From the NCBI RefSeq assembly GCF_023652955.1, contig NZ_JAKLOY010000013.1, positions 1,517 through 65,516 of the forward strand: a stretch of DNA of 64,000 nucleotides, in the 5' to 3' direction. The DNA comes from Geomonas sp. Red32 (lineage in GTDB: Bacteria > Desulfobacterota > Desulfuromonadia > Geobacterales > Geobacteraceae). The notes below the pieces were generated by a model that was not told the DNA's origin, made no database searches, and was given only the letters and a program-made list of their open reading frames with translations. Within the stretch, counting starts at the first letter, position 1, and each line of letters starts with the position of its first letter. The translations under genes and the position numbers were made by a program. This document shows, piece after piece, positions 52,967-61,759 of the stretch.

Positions 52967-54044
52967 CACGGCAGAGAGCTATTACGCGAATGTGGTGGAC
53001 AGTTTCGGCGACGGCGTCATCGTGCTGGACAACGCCGGAGCGGTGACCCACATGAACCCGGCGGCCGAGGAGATGGCGGGCGTTTCCCGGCGCCTGGCCA
53101 AGGGGAAGCCGTTCAAGGACATCTTCAAAGGGGAGGATGCCCTCAACGAGATGGTGGCCAAGACCGTCGCCACCGGCATGTCGGTCTCCGATCACGAGAA
53201 CATCGTCCTCAAACGCAGCGGCAGGATTACTCCTATCGGCACCAGCACCTCGCCCCTTTTGAGCTCCTCCGGCGAGCGGATCGGGACCATCGTGCTTATG
53301 CGCGACCTCACCAACGTGCGGGAGCTGGAAGCCGCCGTCCGCCAGGCCGACCGCCTCTCCTCGCTGGGGGCCTTGGCCGCCGGTCTCGCCCACGAGATCA
53401 AGAACCCGCTGGGGGGGATCAACGGCGCCGCCCAGCTTCTCGAGATGGAGTTCCCCGACAACGAGGATCTCCGCGAGTACATCCGGGTCATGCTGAAGGA
53501 GGTGCAGCGGGTCAACGTGATCGTCGAGGAACTGCTGGCCCTGGCATCTCCGGGAAGGCTGAAGCTCGGGAAGGTCAACCTCCACCGGGTCCTTTCGGAT
53601 ATCGTGCTCCTGCAAAAGCGCGCCACCGGCGGGCGGGAGGTCGCCATCCACCAGTACTTCGATCCCAGCATCCCCGCCATCCTGGCGGACGAGTCGCTCC
53701 TGACCCAGCTCTTCCTGAACCTCATCAAGAACGCCATCGAGGCGGTCGGGGAGGGGGGTGTCGTCAAGGTCACCAGCCGGGTGCTCTCCGACTACGCCAT
53801 GAACCAGATCGGGGAGAGGCGGGCGCGGATGGTCGCCATCGACGTGGCCGACAACGGCCCCGGCATGGCGCCGGACGTCCTGGAGAATCTTTTCACACCC
53901 TTTTTTACCACCAAATCCAAGGGGACCGGGCTCGGCCTCGCCATCTGCCAAAAGATCGTGTCGGAGCACCGCGGCATGATCAAGGTCGATTCCGACGCCT
54001 CCCGCGGCACGGTCTTTACCGTGATGCTCCCCTTGATCCAGTAG
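52959..54044 (+). CDS. PAS-domain sensor histidine kinase, NtrB-like
   Basis: 361 residues, cytosolic. PAS domain (about 1-125), then HisKA with phospho-His145 in GLAHEIKNPLGGI, and HATPase_c with N box FLNLIKNAIEAV, DNGPGM and TKSKGTGLGLAI. The GLAHEIKNPL H-box and the plan match NtrB (GlnL) and similar sigma-54 partner kinases. It overlaps dusB by 8 nt and is followed 238 nt later by an NtrC-type regulator, its likely partner. The physiological signal need not be nitrogen, since no glnA or glnB is near. Confidence 0.9.
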   Translation: MGDTAESYYANVVDSFGDGVIVLDNAGAVTHMNPAAEEMAGVSRRLAKGKPFKDIFKGEDALNEMVAKTVATGMSVSDHENIVLKRSGRITPIGTSTSPLLSSSGERIGTIVLMRDLTNVRELEAAVRQADRLSSLGALAAGLAHEIKNPLGGINGAAQLLEMEFPDNEDLREYIRVMLKEVQRVNVIVEELLALASPGRLKLGKVNLHRVLSDIVLLQKRATGGREVAIHQYFDPSIPAILADESLLTQLFLNLIKNAIEAVGEGGVVKVTSRVLSDYAMNQIGERRARMVAIDVADNGPGMAPDVLENLFTPFFTTKSKGTGLGLAICQKIVSEHRGMIKVDSDASRGTVFTVMLPLIQ

Positions 54045-54091
54045 TTTTTTCGCAAGCTCCGCGGGCCGGTCCTCAACGGCGAGGGCCGCCA

Positions 54092-54127
54092 GGTCCCCCT
54101 TTGACAAAGGGGATTCAGGGGGATTTG
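54092..54127. repeat. C/G-rich intergenic palindrome, family A copy 4
   Basis: GTCCCCCTTTGACAAAGGGG then ATTCAGGGGGATTTG. First half of an inverted pair between the kinase and regulator genes. Confidence 0.75.
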
Positions 54128-54143
54128 TCTTGGGCGGAATGAG

Positions 54144-54179
54144 AAATTCCCCCCGTCCCCTTTTTTCAAAAGGGGGAGA
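54144..54179. repeat. C/G-rich intergenic palindrome, family A copy 5
   Basis: AAATTCCCCCCGTCCCC then TTTTTTCAAAAGGGGGAGA, inverted relative to the copy at 54092 and 16 nt away from it. The pair can fold into a long hairpin in the ntrB-ntrC intergenic transcript. Confidence 0.75.
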
Positions 54180-54282
54180 GACGGTTCCCTTTTGAGGCGG
54201 AGTAGACAGGAAATTGCCTAATTCATGGGGCAGCAGCGTCGCTACCCTGCTTAGCTGAACGATTTTGCCCCAGGAGTCACCC

Positions 54283-55725
<1,443 letters not shown>

Positions 55726-55745
55726 CAGCCAGAGTCTCCTCAGCT

Positions 55746-55780
55746 CACCCCCCTTTGGAAAAGGGGGGGCGGGGGGGGGG
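55746..55780. repeat. C/G-rich intergenic palindrome, family A copy 6
   Basis: ACCCCCCTTTGGAAAAGGGG then GGGCGGGGGGGGGGTG. First half of an inverted pair after the NtrC-like gene. Confidence 0.7.
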
Positions 55781-55789
55781 TGCCGGAGG

Positions 55790-55830
55790 GAAAAATCCCC
55801 CTAAGTCCCCCTTTTTCAAAGGGGGACTTA
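55790..55830. repeat. C/G-rich intergenic palindrome, family A copy 7
   Basis: AAAAATCCCCCTAAGTCCCC then CTTTTTCAAAGGGGGACTTA, inverted relative to the copy at 55746. Confidence 0.75.
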
Positions 55831-55867
55831 ATCGACATTACCTGAAACAACAAGACAGGAGGGTACC

Positions 55868-56431
55868 GTGAGTGTGATGGAGAAGTTCTTTTTGGACCGG
55901 AACACGGCGCAACTGGTGGTGGTCGACGTGCAGGAGAAGCTCTGCCTGGCGATGGATCCCCCGGTGCTTGAGAAGCTGACGAAAAACATCTCCATCCTGC
56001 TCGATGCGGCGGCCGAACTGGGGCTCCCGGTAGTGGCCACCGAGCAGTACGTGAAGGGGCTCGGGGCGACCATCCCGGCCCTTAAGGAGAAGCTCGCCTC
56101 CGCGGCGCTCGAGAAGATGACCTTCAGCTGCTGCGGCGGCGAAGGGTTCATGGAGACCCTGGCCAAAAACGGGAAGAAACAGGTAATCCTGGTGGGGATG
56201 GAGACTCACGTCTGCGTGCTGCAGACCGCCCTGGAGCTGATCGAGAAGGGGTACGTGGTGCATCTCGTGTGCGACGCGGTGATGAGCCGGAAGAAGGACA
56301 ACTGGAACATCGCCAAGCAGGCGATGGCGGCGGCCGGGGCGGTGCTGACCTCGACCGAGTCGGTGGTCTTCCAGCTTCTCAAGGTGGCGGGGAGCGAGGA
56401 GTTCAAGAAGCTCTCCAAGCTGGTCCGTTAG
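55868..56431 (+). CDS. Isochorismatase-like cysteine hydrolase
   Basis: 187 residues. Catalytic triad in place: Asp in QLVVVDVQEKL (about residue 20), Lys in LEKMTFSCC (about 83), Cys in VGMETHVCVLQTALEL (about 118), with a cis-peptide region before the Cys. This superfamily includes nicotinamidases and N-carbamoyl hydrolases; the YcaC-like length gives no substrate. GTG start 55868 behind GGAGGG. Tail to tail with the REC-PilZ gene, with one base between stops. Confidence 0.9.
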   Translation: MSVMEKFFLDRNTAQLVVVDVQEKLCLAMDPPVLEKLTKNISILLDAAAELGLPVVATEQYVKGLGATIPALKEKLASAALEKMTFSCCGGEGFMETLAKNGKKQVILVGMETHVCVLQTALELIEKGYVVHLVCDAVMSRKKDNWNIAKQAMAAAGAVLTSTESVVFQLLKVAGSEEFKKLSKLVR

Positions 56432-56432
56432 G

Positions 56433-57131
56433 CTAGCTGTGCTGGGTGAGGAAGCGGGCCAGGTCCGCTTCCGCCTCTTTCGGGATGGAGATGATCTCGA
56501 CCCCGAAGCCGATCGGCAGCACCGGCTTCACCCGGCGCTTCGCCGTATTGGTCCAGGCAATTTTCCCCTTCGCCTGAATCACCGTCCCGATCGGGTCGGG
56601 AAGTGCGAAGACCAGATCGATCATCCTCCCGATTTCCGCGTCGATATCGGATGAGATATAGGCACCGTGGCGGCTGATGTCGGCCAGGGTGCCGGAGAGG
56701 GTGACGCCGAAGGCACGGAATTTCGCCTTGATGTTGCATGGCACCCGCTTGTCGCGCCGCTCGATCTCCGGGAGGAACCTGCGGGCGGTCGCCAGGAAGA
56801 GGAGGCGGTCGAGCGGCTTGGTCATGAAGTCGTCGCACCCGGCGTCCATGCAGAGTTTACGATCGTCCGCCTTTCCCTCCGAAGTGATGAGAACGACCGC
56901 GGTCTCCTTGAGATTGCGGTCTTCTTTTATCTTGTGGCAGCAGTCGGCGCCGTTCATGACCGGCATGTGGAGATCCATGAAGACGAGGCCGGGCTGCTCC
57001 TGCCGGCAGAGGTTGAGCGCCTCCTGGCCGTCGCGTGCAGTGAGCACCCGTACTGCGGAGTGTTGCAGGTATCCCTTCTCAAGTTCCAGGAACATATTCA
57101 CGTCATCTACAAGCAGAATCTTTTCCGCCAT
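56433..57131 (-). CDS. Response regulator with PilZ output domain
   Basis: 232 residues. Receiver (about 1-120): ILLVDDVNMF, phospho-Asp in LVFMDLHMPVMNG, LITSEG, MTKPLD. PilZ domain (about 125-230): RRDKRVPC and DISRHGAYI carry the two c-di-GMP-binding motifs R-x3-R and D/N-x-S-x2-G, so both a phosphate and a c-di-GMP input are expected. No DNA-binding domain. Probably acts on motility or surface functions by protein contact. TAAGGAA precedes ATG 57131. No kinase is next to it. Confidence 0.92.
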   Translation of the reverse strand: MAEKILLVDDVNMFLELEKGYLQHSAVRVLTARDGQEALNLCRQEQPGLVFMDLHMPVMNGADCCHKIKEDRNLKETAVVLITSEGKADDRKLCMDAGCDDFMTKPLDRLLFLATARRFLPEIERRDKRVPCNIKAKFRAFGVTLSGTLADISRHGAYISSDIDAEIGRMIDLVFALPDPIGTVIQAKGKIAWTNTAKRRVKPVLPIGFGVEIISIPKEAEADLARFLTQHS

Positions 57132-57208
57132 AACATTTCCTTACGCTTAAACGTACGCACGCAGTACCGAGGACGGTGCCAGAGTCACCACGCCCCGTGA
57201 GGAGGACG

Positions 57209-57245
57209 TCCCCCCCCTTTGCGAAGGGGGGACAGGGGGGATTTT
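57209..57245. repeat. C/G-rich intergenic palindrome, family A copy 8
   Basis: TCCCCCCCCTTTGCGAAGGG then GGGACAGGGGGGATTTT. It is nearly identical to the copy at 25649. Confidence 0.75.
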
Positions 57246-57273
57246 AGCCCAAGGTCACTCTCTTCTCTTCGGG

Positions 57274-57320
57274 GAGGCTTCCCCCACCCCCTGCCCCCCT
57301 CCCTCAAGGAGAGGGGGAAC
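57274..57320. repeat. C/G-rich intergenic palindrome, family B copy 8
   Basis: AGGCTTCCCCCACCCCCTGC then CCCCCTCCCTCAAGGAGAGGGGGAAC. It follows the family A copy by 28 nt, the same A-then-B order as at 25649 and 25721. Confidence 0.7.
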
Positions 57321-57330
57321 GGGAGGCAAT

Positions 57331-58614
57331 CTATATCCCGGCCAGCGCCTTGGCGATGACGTCGTGGTTCAGCCAGAAAACCGGTGCCTGGGGATTCCAT
57401 GAGGAGTTGAACATCAGCCTCCCGACGCCGACGAAGACGGCGCGGGAGAGGACGGCGCAGACGATCTCCTTGGGATCGGCGTTGAGCGAGATGAGCTCCG
57501 CGGAGACGTTCAGCATGTACTCCTGCTGGGCGGGGGAGTTGTGCTGCGGCCAGGAGTCGTAGTCGCGCGTGGAGGTGATCAGCGGGTTGACCAGGTAATC
57601 GGTGGCGATTTTAACCAGGTCGCCGGTGGTGGACCCTTCCTTCAGCAGCGACTGGCATTCGTCGACCACCGAATCCACCCCTTCCTGCTTAAGGGCGGAC
57701 AGCAGCGGGTAGAGGGAGTTTTCGACGCCGAGGAAGAGGGCGCTCGAGTTGGTGAGGATTTCCGGGCAGTTGTAAACGGTGGCCTTGATGCCGTTATCCC
57801 AGGCGGCGGTGGCGATCTCCTCGAGCCGGATCTTGGCCCATCCCTGCAGGTACGGGGTGTAGGACTGCCAGACGAACTCGCCGTTCACCATTACCTCGCA
57901 GCCGTGGTAGCCGTAGGCGGCGTAGCGGACGTCGTGTTTTTCACGCAAGGAAGCGGTGGACTCGATCAGGTAGCCCAAGGTGTCGGCGGTGACTTCATTG
58001 AAGCTCAGCGCGCAGAGCTGCCCCAGGTCGGAATTCCAGAACGGCTCCGAGGCGAGGAAACGGTCCCCCTGCCCCTTGAAGAGCTTGTTGAGGATCGGCA
58101 TGAAGACGCGGGCGCGCGGGATACCGCCGGCCATGGTGTGTACCACCAGCAGGTCCGCTTTGGAGGGGAGCAGGGCGGAGAGTTCCTTGACCACGGCGGC
58201 CAGGTTGTCGCGGAAGCGCTTGGTGCCGGTCTTGCGGGAGAAATCGACCTCGGCCGGATCGAGCTTCACCGAGGCCCACTCGTCCGGCTTCACCCCTTTC
58301 AGGCGGTCGCAGGGAGTGACGCCGTCTTTGCCGGGCTCCATGTCGAAGCCGGCCTCCAGCGGGATGTTGATGATCTTTCCGCCCAGGTTGGCTTCGGCAG
58401 CGGCAAGCTCCTCGGCGTTCAAGGGGCGCAGGGTCCCGTCGGAGTCACGGCGCCCGACGGTGGCGCCGATAATGGTCATCCCCTTGGCGCGCGCCTCGTC
58501 GATGATACCGTTGGCGTAGCCGCGGCCGAACAGTTCGCCGCAGAGGAAAAGAACGTCCCCCTTCTTGAATCCCGCAGTGGCGGGCACTTCGCGCATGGCG
58601 TGGTACTTGGTCAT
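57331..58614 (-). CDS. FabMG-like enoyl-ACP reductase family protein (tentative)
   Basis: 427 residues from ATG 58614 (behind AAAGGA). A Rossmann-type start KKGDVLFLCGELFGRGYANGIIDEARAKGMTIIGATVGRRD, then GGKIINIPLEAGFDMEPG, HTMAGGIPRARVFMPILNKLFKG, SEPFWNSDLGQL, YAAYGYHGCEV and QSYTPYLQGWAKI. From memory this matches the family annotated FabMG, an enoyl-ACP reductase first reported from soil metagenomes, but I cannot confirm it. The size is well above FabI (about 260). If correct, the genome has two enoyl-ACP reductases (fabI is at 46.3 kb). It is the last gene of the minus-strand dnaB run. Confidence 0.55.
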   Translation of the reverse strand: MTKYHAMREVPATAGFKKGDVLFLCGELFGRGYANGIIDEARAKGMTIIGATVGRRDSDGTLRPLNAEELAAAEANLGGKIINIPLEAGFDMEPGKDGVTPCDRLKGVKPDEWASVKLDPAEVDFSRKTGTKRFRDNLAAVVKELSALLPSKADLLVVHTMAGGIPRARVFMPILNKLFKGQGDRFLASEPFWNSDLGQLCALSFNEVTADTLGYLIESTASLREKHDVRYAAYGYHGCEVMVNGEFVWQSYTPYLQGWAKIRLEEIATAAWDNGIKATVYNCPEILTNSSALFLGVENSLYPLLSALKQEGVDSVVDECQSLLKEGSTTGDLVKIATDYLVNPLITSTRDYDSWPQHNSPAQQEYMLNVSAELISLNADPKEIVCAVLSRAVFVGVGRLMFNSSWNPQAPVFWLNHDVIAKALAGI

Positions 58615-58635
58615 AGCATTCCTTTCTTTCACTCG

Positions 58636-59985
58636 TTATGAGTAGTCTTCTTTGGCAGCATTTTCGAAACGGGTGAACTCGCCGCGGAAGGTCAGGTCGA
58701 CCGTTCCGGTCGGGCCGCTTCTATGCTTACCGATGATGATTTCCGCCTTCCCTTTGAGCTCCTCGTTGTCCTTCTCGTAGACCTCTCCGCGGTAGACGAA
58801 CATGATGATGTCGGCGTCCTGCTCGATAGCACCCGATTCCCTCAAGTCGCTCATCATCGGGCGCTTGTCGGAGCGCTGCTCCAAGCCCCGGTTGAGCTGG
58901 GAGAGGGCGATTACCGGGATGCCTAGTTCCTTGGCCAGCCCCTTGAGCGACCGGGAGATCTCGGAGATCTCCTGCTGGCGGGACTCCGGGTTGACCCCTC
59001 CGCGCATGAGCTGGAGGTAGTCGATGACGATCAGCCCGATGTCGTGCTCGGCCTTCAGCCGCCGTGCCTTGGAGCGGAGCTCCATGACGGTGATGGAAGG
59101 GGTGTCGTCGATGAATATCTTGGCGTCGTGCAGCGCGCCGGCCCCCTTGGTGAGCTTCGGCCAGTCGTTCTCCAACAGGTGGCCGGTCTTCAGCCTGCTC
59201 AGGTCCACCCGGGCCACCGAGCAAAGGAGCCTTTCGACCAGCTGTTCCTTGGGCATCTCCAGCGAGAAGATTGCGGCGGGGTAGGGGGTCTCCGATTCGA
59301 TGGACGCGTACTGGGCGACGTTCAAGGCGAAGGTGGTCTTCCCCATGGCCGGGCGCCCGGCGATGATGACGAGATCGCCCGCATGGAAGCCGGCGGTCAT
59401 CTTGTCGAGATCGGTGTAGCCGGTCGGAACCCCGGTGATCAGCTCCTTCTTCTCGTAGAGGAGCTCGATGTTCTTGATGGTGTCCTTCAGGATGTCGCTG
59501 ACCTGGTAGTAGGCCGGACGGAGCTTGTTCTCGCCGATCTCGAAGATGACCTTCTGGGCGGTGTCGAGCAGCTCCTCGACGTCGACCTTGTCCTCGAACC
59601 CCTGGCTGACCAGGTCGGTGGCGGCCGAGATCAGCTTGCGGGTAAGCCCCTTCTCCTTGACGATCTTGCAGTAGTAGGCGATGTTGGCCGCCATCGGGAC
59701 GTAGTCCACCAGGGTGGCCAGGTAGGCGCCGCCCCCCACCTCCTCCAACTCACCCTTCTTGCGGAGCTGGGTGGTCATGGTGATAAGGTCGCACGGCTCC
59801 CCACGTTCGCTCAGCTCGATCATGGCGCGCATGATCTTCCGGTGGGTCTCGCGATAGAAATCGTCCGGGGTGAGGATCTCCAGCACCCGGTTGATCGCCT
59901 CATTGTCCACCAGGACACCGCCGAGGATCGACATCTCCGCCTCGATGCTCTGCGGCGGCAGTTTTCTCATGTCCATGGGGTTCAT
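58636..59985 (-). CDS. dnaB: Replicative DNA helicase
   Basis: 449 residues, hexameric fork helicase. N-terminal domain start LPPQSIEAEMSILGGVLVDNEAI; RecA-like motor with Walker A GRPAMGKTTFALN, Walker B LIVIDYLQLM, RSLKGLAKELGIPVIALSQLNRGLEQR and the arginine-finger region KHRSGPTG. ATG 59985 (behind AAGAGG) fits the family; a longer frame to 60054 does not. No intein. It lies downstream of recO. Confidence 0.96.
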   Translation of the reverse strand: MNPMDMRKLPPQSIEAEMSILGGVLVDNEAINRVLEILTPDDFYRETHRKIMRAMIELSERGEPCDLITMTTQLRKKGELEEVGGGAYLATLVDYVPMAANIAYYCKIVKEKGLTRKLISAATDLVSQGFEDKVDVEELLDTAQKVIFEIGENKLRPAYYQVSDILKDTIKNIELLYEKKELITGVPTGYTDLDKMTAGFHAGDLVIIAGRPAMGKTTFALNVAQYASIESETPYPAAIFSLEMPKEQLVERLLCSVARVDLSRLKTGHLLENDWPKLTKGAGALHDAKIFIDDTPSITVMELRSKARRLKAEHDIGLIVIDYLQLMRGGVNPESRQQEISEISRSLKGLAKELGIPVIALSQLNRGLEQRSDKRPMMSDLRESGAIEQDADIIMFVYRGEVYEKDNEELKGKAEIIIGKHRSGPTGTVDLTFRGEFTRFENAAKEDYS

Positions 59986-60097
59986 CGCTACCTCTTGAAA
60001 CGTCCTGCTCGTGACACTTTTGTGAACGGAGAATAGTACCCGCATCCGGCCCACCGGTCAACCATTTTGCTTACGAAATCAAAGGGAAAGAGGTGGA

Positions 60098-60141
60098 GTC
60101 CCCTCCCTCAAGGGGAGGGGACGAGGGGGTGAGGGAGGGAA
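60098..60141. repeat. C/G-rich intergenic palindrome, family B copy 9
   Basis: GTCCCCTCCCTCAAGGGGAG then GGGACGAGGGGGTGAGGGAGG. It lies between recO and dnaB. Confidence 0.7.
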
Positions 60142-60145
60142 TGGA

Positions 60146-60784
60146 CTAGGCCCCGCACTCCCTTAGAAAGGCGAGCGACTTGAGCTCCCGGTCGAGGTGC
60201 AGGTCGATGGCGGGATTGAGGAGAAGGTCCGCCTCCCTGAGGAGGTGGTCGGGGAAGACCACGGCGCCGAACCTCCCGGTCCGCATGGCCCGGTCGAGGA
60301 GGTCCGCGGTCTCCTGCGAGACGCCGCGCACCGAGAGGTCGGGCTGGTAGCCGAGGATCTTCAGCAGGTTGACGGTGAAGAAGCGCCGGTCGGATGGGGA
60401 GAGCGGAGCGCAGTCGAGCCTTTCCAGGTAGCAGTAGAGGAGGCGGAACAGCCGGGGATTGGGCTCCTCCTCGGGAGTGAGGCGTTCGACGAGCTCGCAG
60501 GCGTAGGCGGCGGTACCGATCTTGGCTAAGTCAGTGCGGATGCCGGGAAAGATGCCGACGATGTCGGCGGAGAGGAGGGTGGCGAGGCCGCTTCCCTTCT
60601 GGAGCTGGAGCCTCAGGTGCGCGAACGCCTCGAGCGCGCCGCCGAAACGTTTGCGGCTCTTCTTGGCGCCGCGGGCGATGCCGGAAATCTTTCCCTGCTC
60701 CAGCGAGAAGAGGGTGACGATGCGGTCCGCCTCCCCGTAGTCGGTGAGCCGGAGCACGATGGCTTCAGTTTCGGACTTTCTCAT
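60146..60784 (-). CDS. recO: DNA repair protein RecO
   Basis: 212 residues, recombination mediator of the RecFOR pathway. N-terminal OB-fold start [56 protein letters not shown] is diagnostic, then a helical domain ([24 protein letters not shown]). The zinc-finger cysteines of many RecO proteins are missing, and the protein is shorter than the usual 240-250. It lies 15 nt after the DHFR gene. Confidence 0.92.
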   Translation of the reverse strand: MRKSETEAIVLRLTDYGEADRIVTLFSLEQGKISGIARGAKKSRKRFGGALEAFAHLRLQLQKGSGLATLLSADIVGIFPGIRTDLAKIGTAAYACELVERLTPEEEPNPRLFRLLYCYLERLDCAPLSPSDRRFFTVNLLKILGYQPDLSVRGVSQETADLLDRAMRTGRFGAVVFPDHLLREADLLLNPAIDLHLDRELKSLAFLRECGA

Positions 60785-60799
60785 GTACTCGCTTGGGCA

Positions 60800-61726
60800 T
60801 TACCCCTTGTGGTTGGTGAACTTGCTCCTCAATAAGCCGAGGCATCTGTTGAGGACGTTTTCTCTGGGGAGCGACGGGATGACCGGGGGGTGGCGGGTTC
60901 CTATCCGCACCAGTTCCGCCTGGAGCTCGGCTCCGCCCCCGAGCTGCATCCCGAGGCGGAAGGTCGCCAAGGCCTCCCCCTGCTTCCCGGCCATGAACTG
61001 GACGCGGCCGAGGTTGAGGCAGACGCGGGGATTGTGGGGATCCTGTTGGAGCGCCTCCTCCGCCATCTTGAGCGCGACGGTCACGTCACCGCCGCTCTTG
61101 GCCAGGCAGAGGGCGAGATCGGAGCTGCACTCCGGGGTGTCCTGGATGGCGGAGGCCTGCTCCAGGCAGATCCTTCCCAGGAAGAAGAGCTGGCGCTGGA
61201 TCGCCTCCTTCCCCTTGCGCCGCAGTTCCTCGACGTCCTCGCCGCGGACCCGTCCGTCCACCCGTTCGAAGGTCACGAAGGTGATCGGCGGGGTGAGGTC
61301 CTGGCGCTCCTCGATGGCGGTCTGCTGGAAGGTGGCGGGGATTTCCGGGAAGAACGTGTCCCCCGGGTGGCGCTCATGCACCACCGTGAGGTAGATCCTC
61401 TGACAGAGCGGGATGGCCTCCCTGAAGATCTCGCCGCCGCCGCAGATGAAGACCTCTTCCTCCTTCTCGCAGGCGACCAGCGCCTCCTCGAGGGAATGGA
61501 CGAGTACGCACTCTTTGAGGGAAGTGAGACTCCTGCTGAGGACGATGTTGCGGCGGCCGGGGAGGGGATGGCCGATGGAGTCATAGGTCTTTCTCCCCAT
61601 GACTATCGGGTGCCCCATAGTTATGTTTCTGAAACGGGTCAGGTCGGCGGGGATGTGCCAGGGGAGTTTACCCTGGTAACCGATCACTCTCCCCTCTGAT
61701 ATCGCCGCGATGAGCGAGACGATCAT
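60800..61726 (-). CDS. folA: Dihydrofolate reductase fused to TPR-like domain
   Basis: 308 residues. Residues 1-160 are a complete DHFR: MIVSLIAAISEGRVIGYQGKLPWHIPADLTRFR, HPIVMGRKTYDSIGHPLPGRRNIVLSR, EEVFICGGGEIFREAIPLCQRIYLTVVH, GDTFFPEIP. Residues about 175-300 are helical with a TPR pattern (DVTVALKMAEEALQQDPHNPRVCLNLGRVQFMAGKQGEALATFRLGMQLGG). DHFR normally stops near 160-170. The fusion implies an extra binding partner or simple operon fusion. It lies between mutS2 and recO. No thyA in the window. Confidence 0.9.
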   Translation of the reverse strand: MIVSLIAAISEGRVIGYQGKLPWHIPADLTRFRNITMGHPIVMGRKTYDSIGHPLPGRRNIVLSRSLTSLKECVLVHSLEEALVACEKEEEVFICGGGEIFREAIPLCQRIYLTVVHERHPGDTFFPEIPATFQQTAIEERQDLTPPITFVTFERVDGRVRGEDVEELRRKGKEAIQRQLFFLGRICLEQASAIQDTPECSSDLALCLAKSGGDVTVALKMAEEALQQDPHNPRVCLNLGRVQFMAGKQGEALATFRLGMQLGGGAELQAELVRIGTRHPPVIPSLPRENVLNRCLGLLRSKFTNHKG

Positions 61727-61759
61727 AATAGCCCCGATGAAACTTGTTTAGTCATTTAT

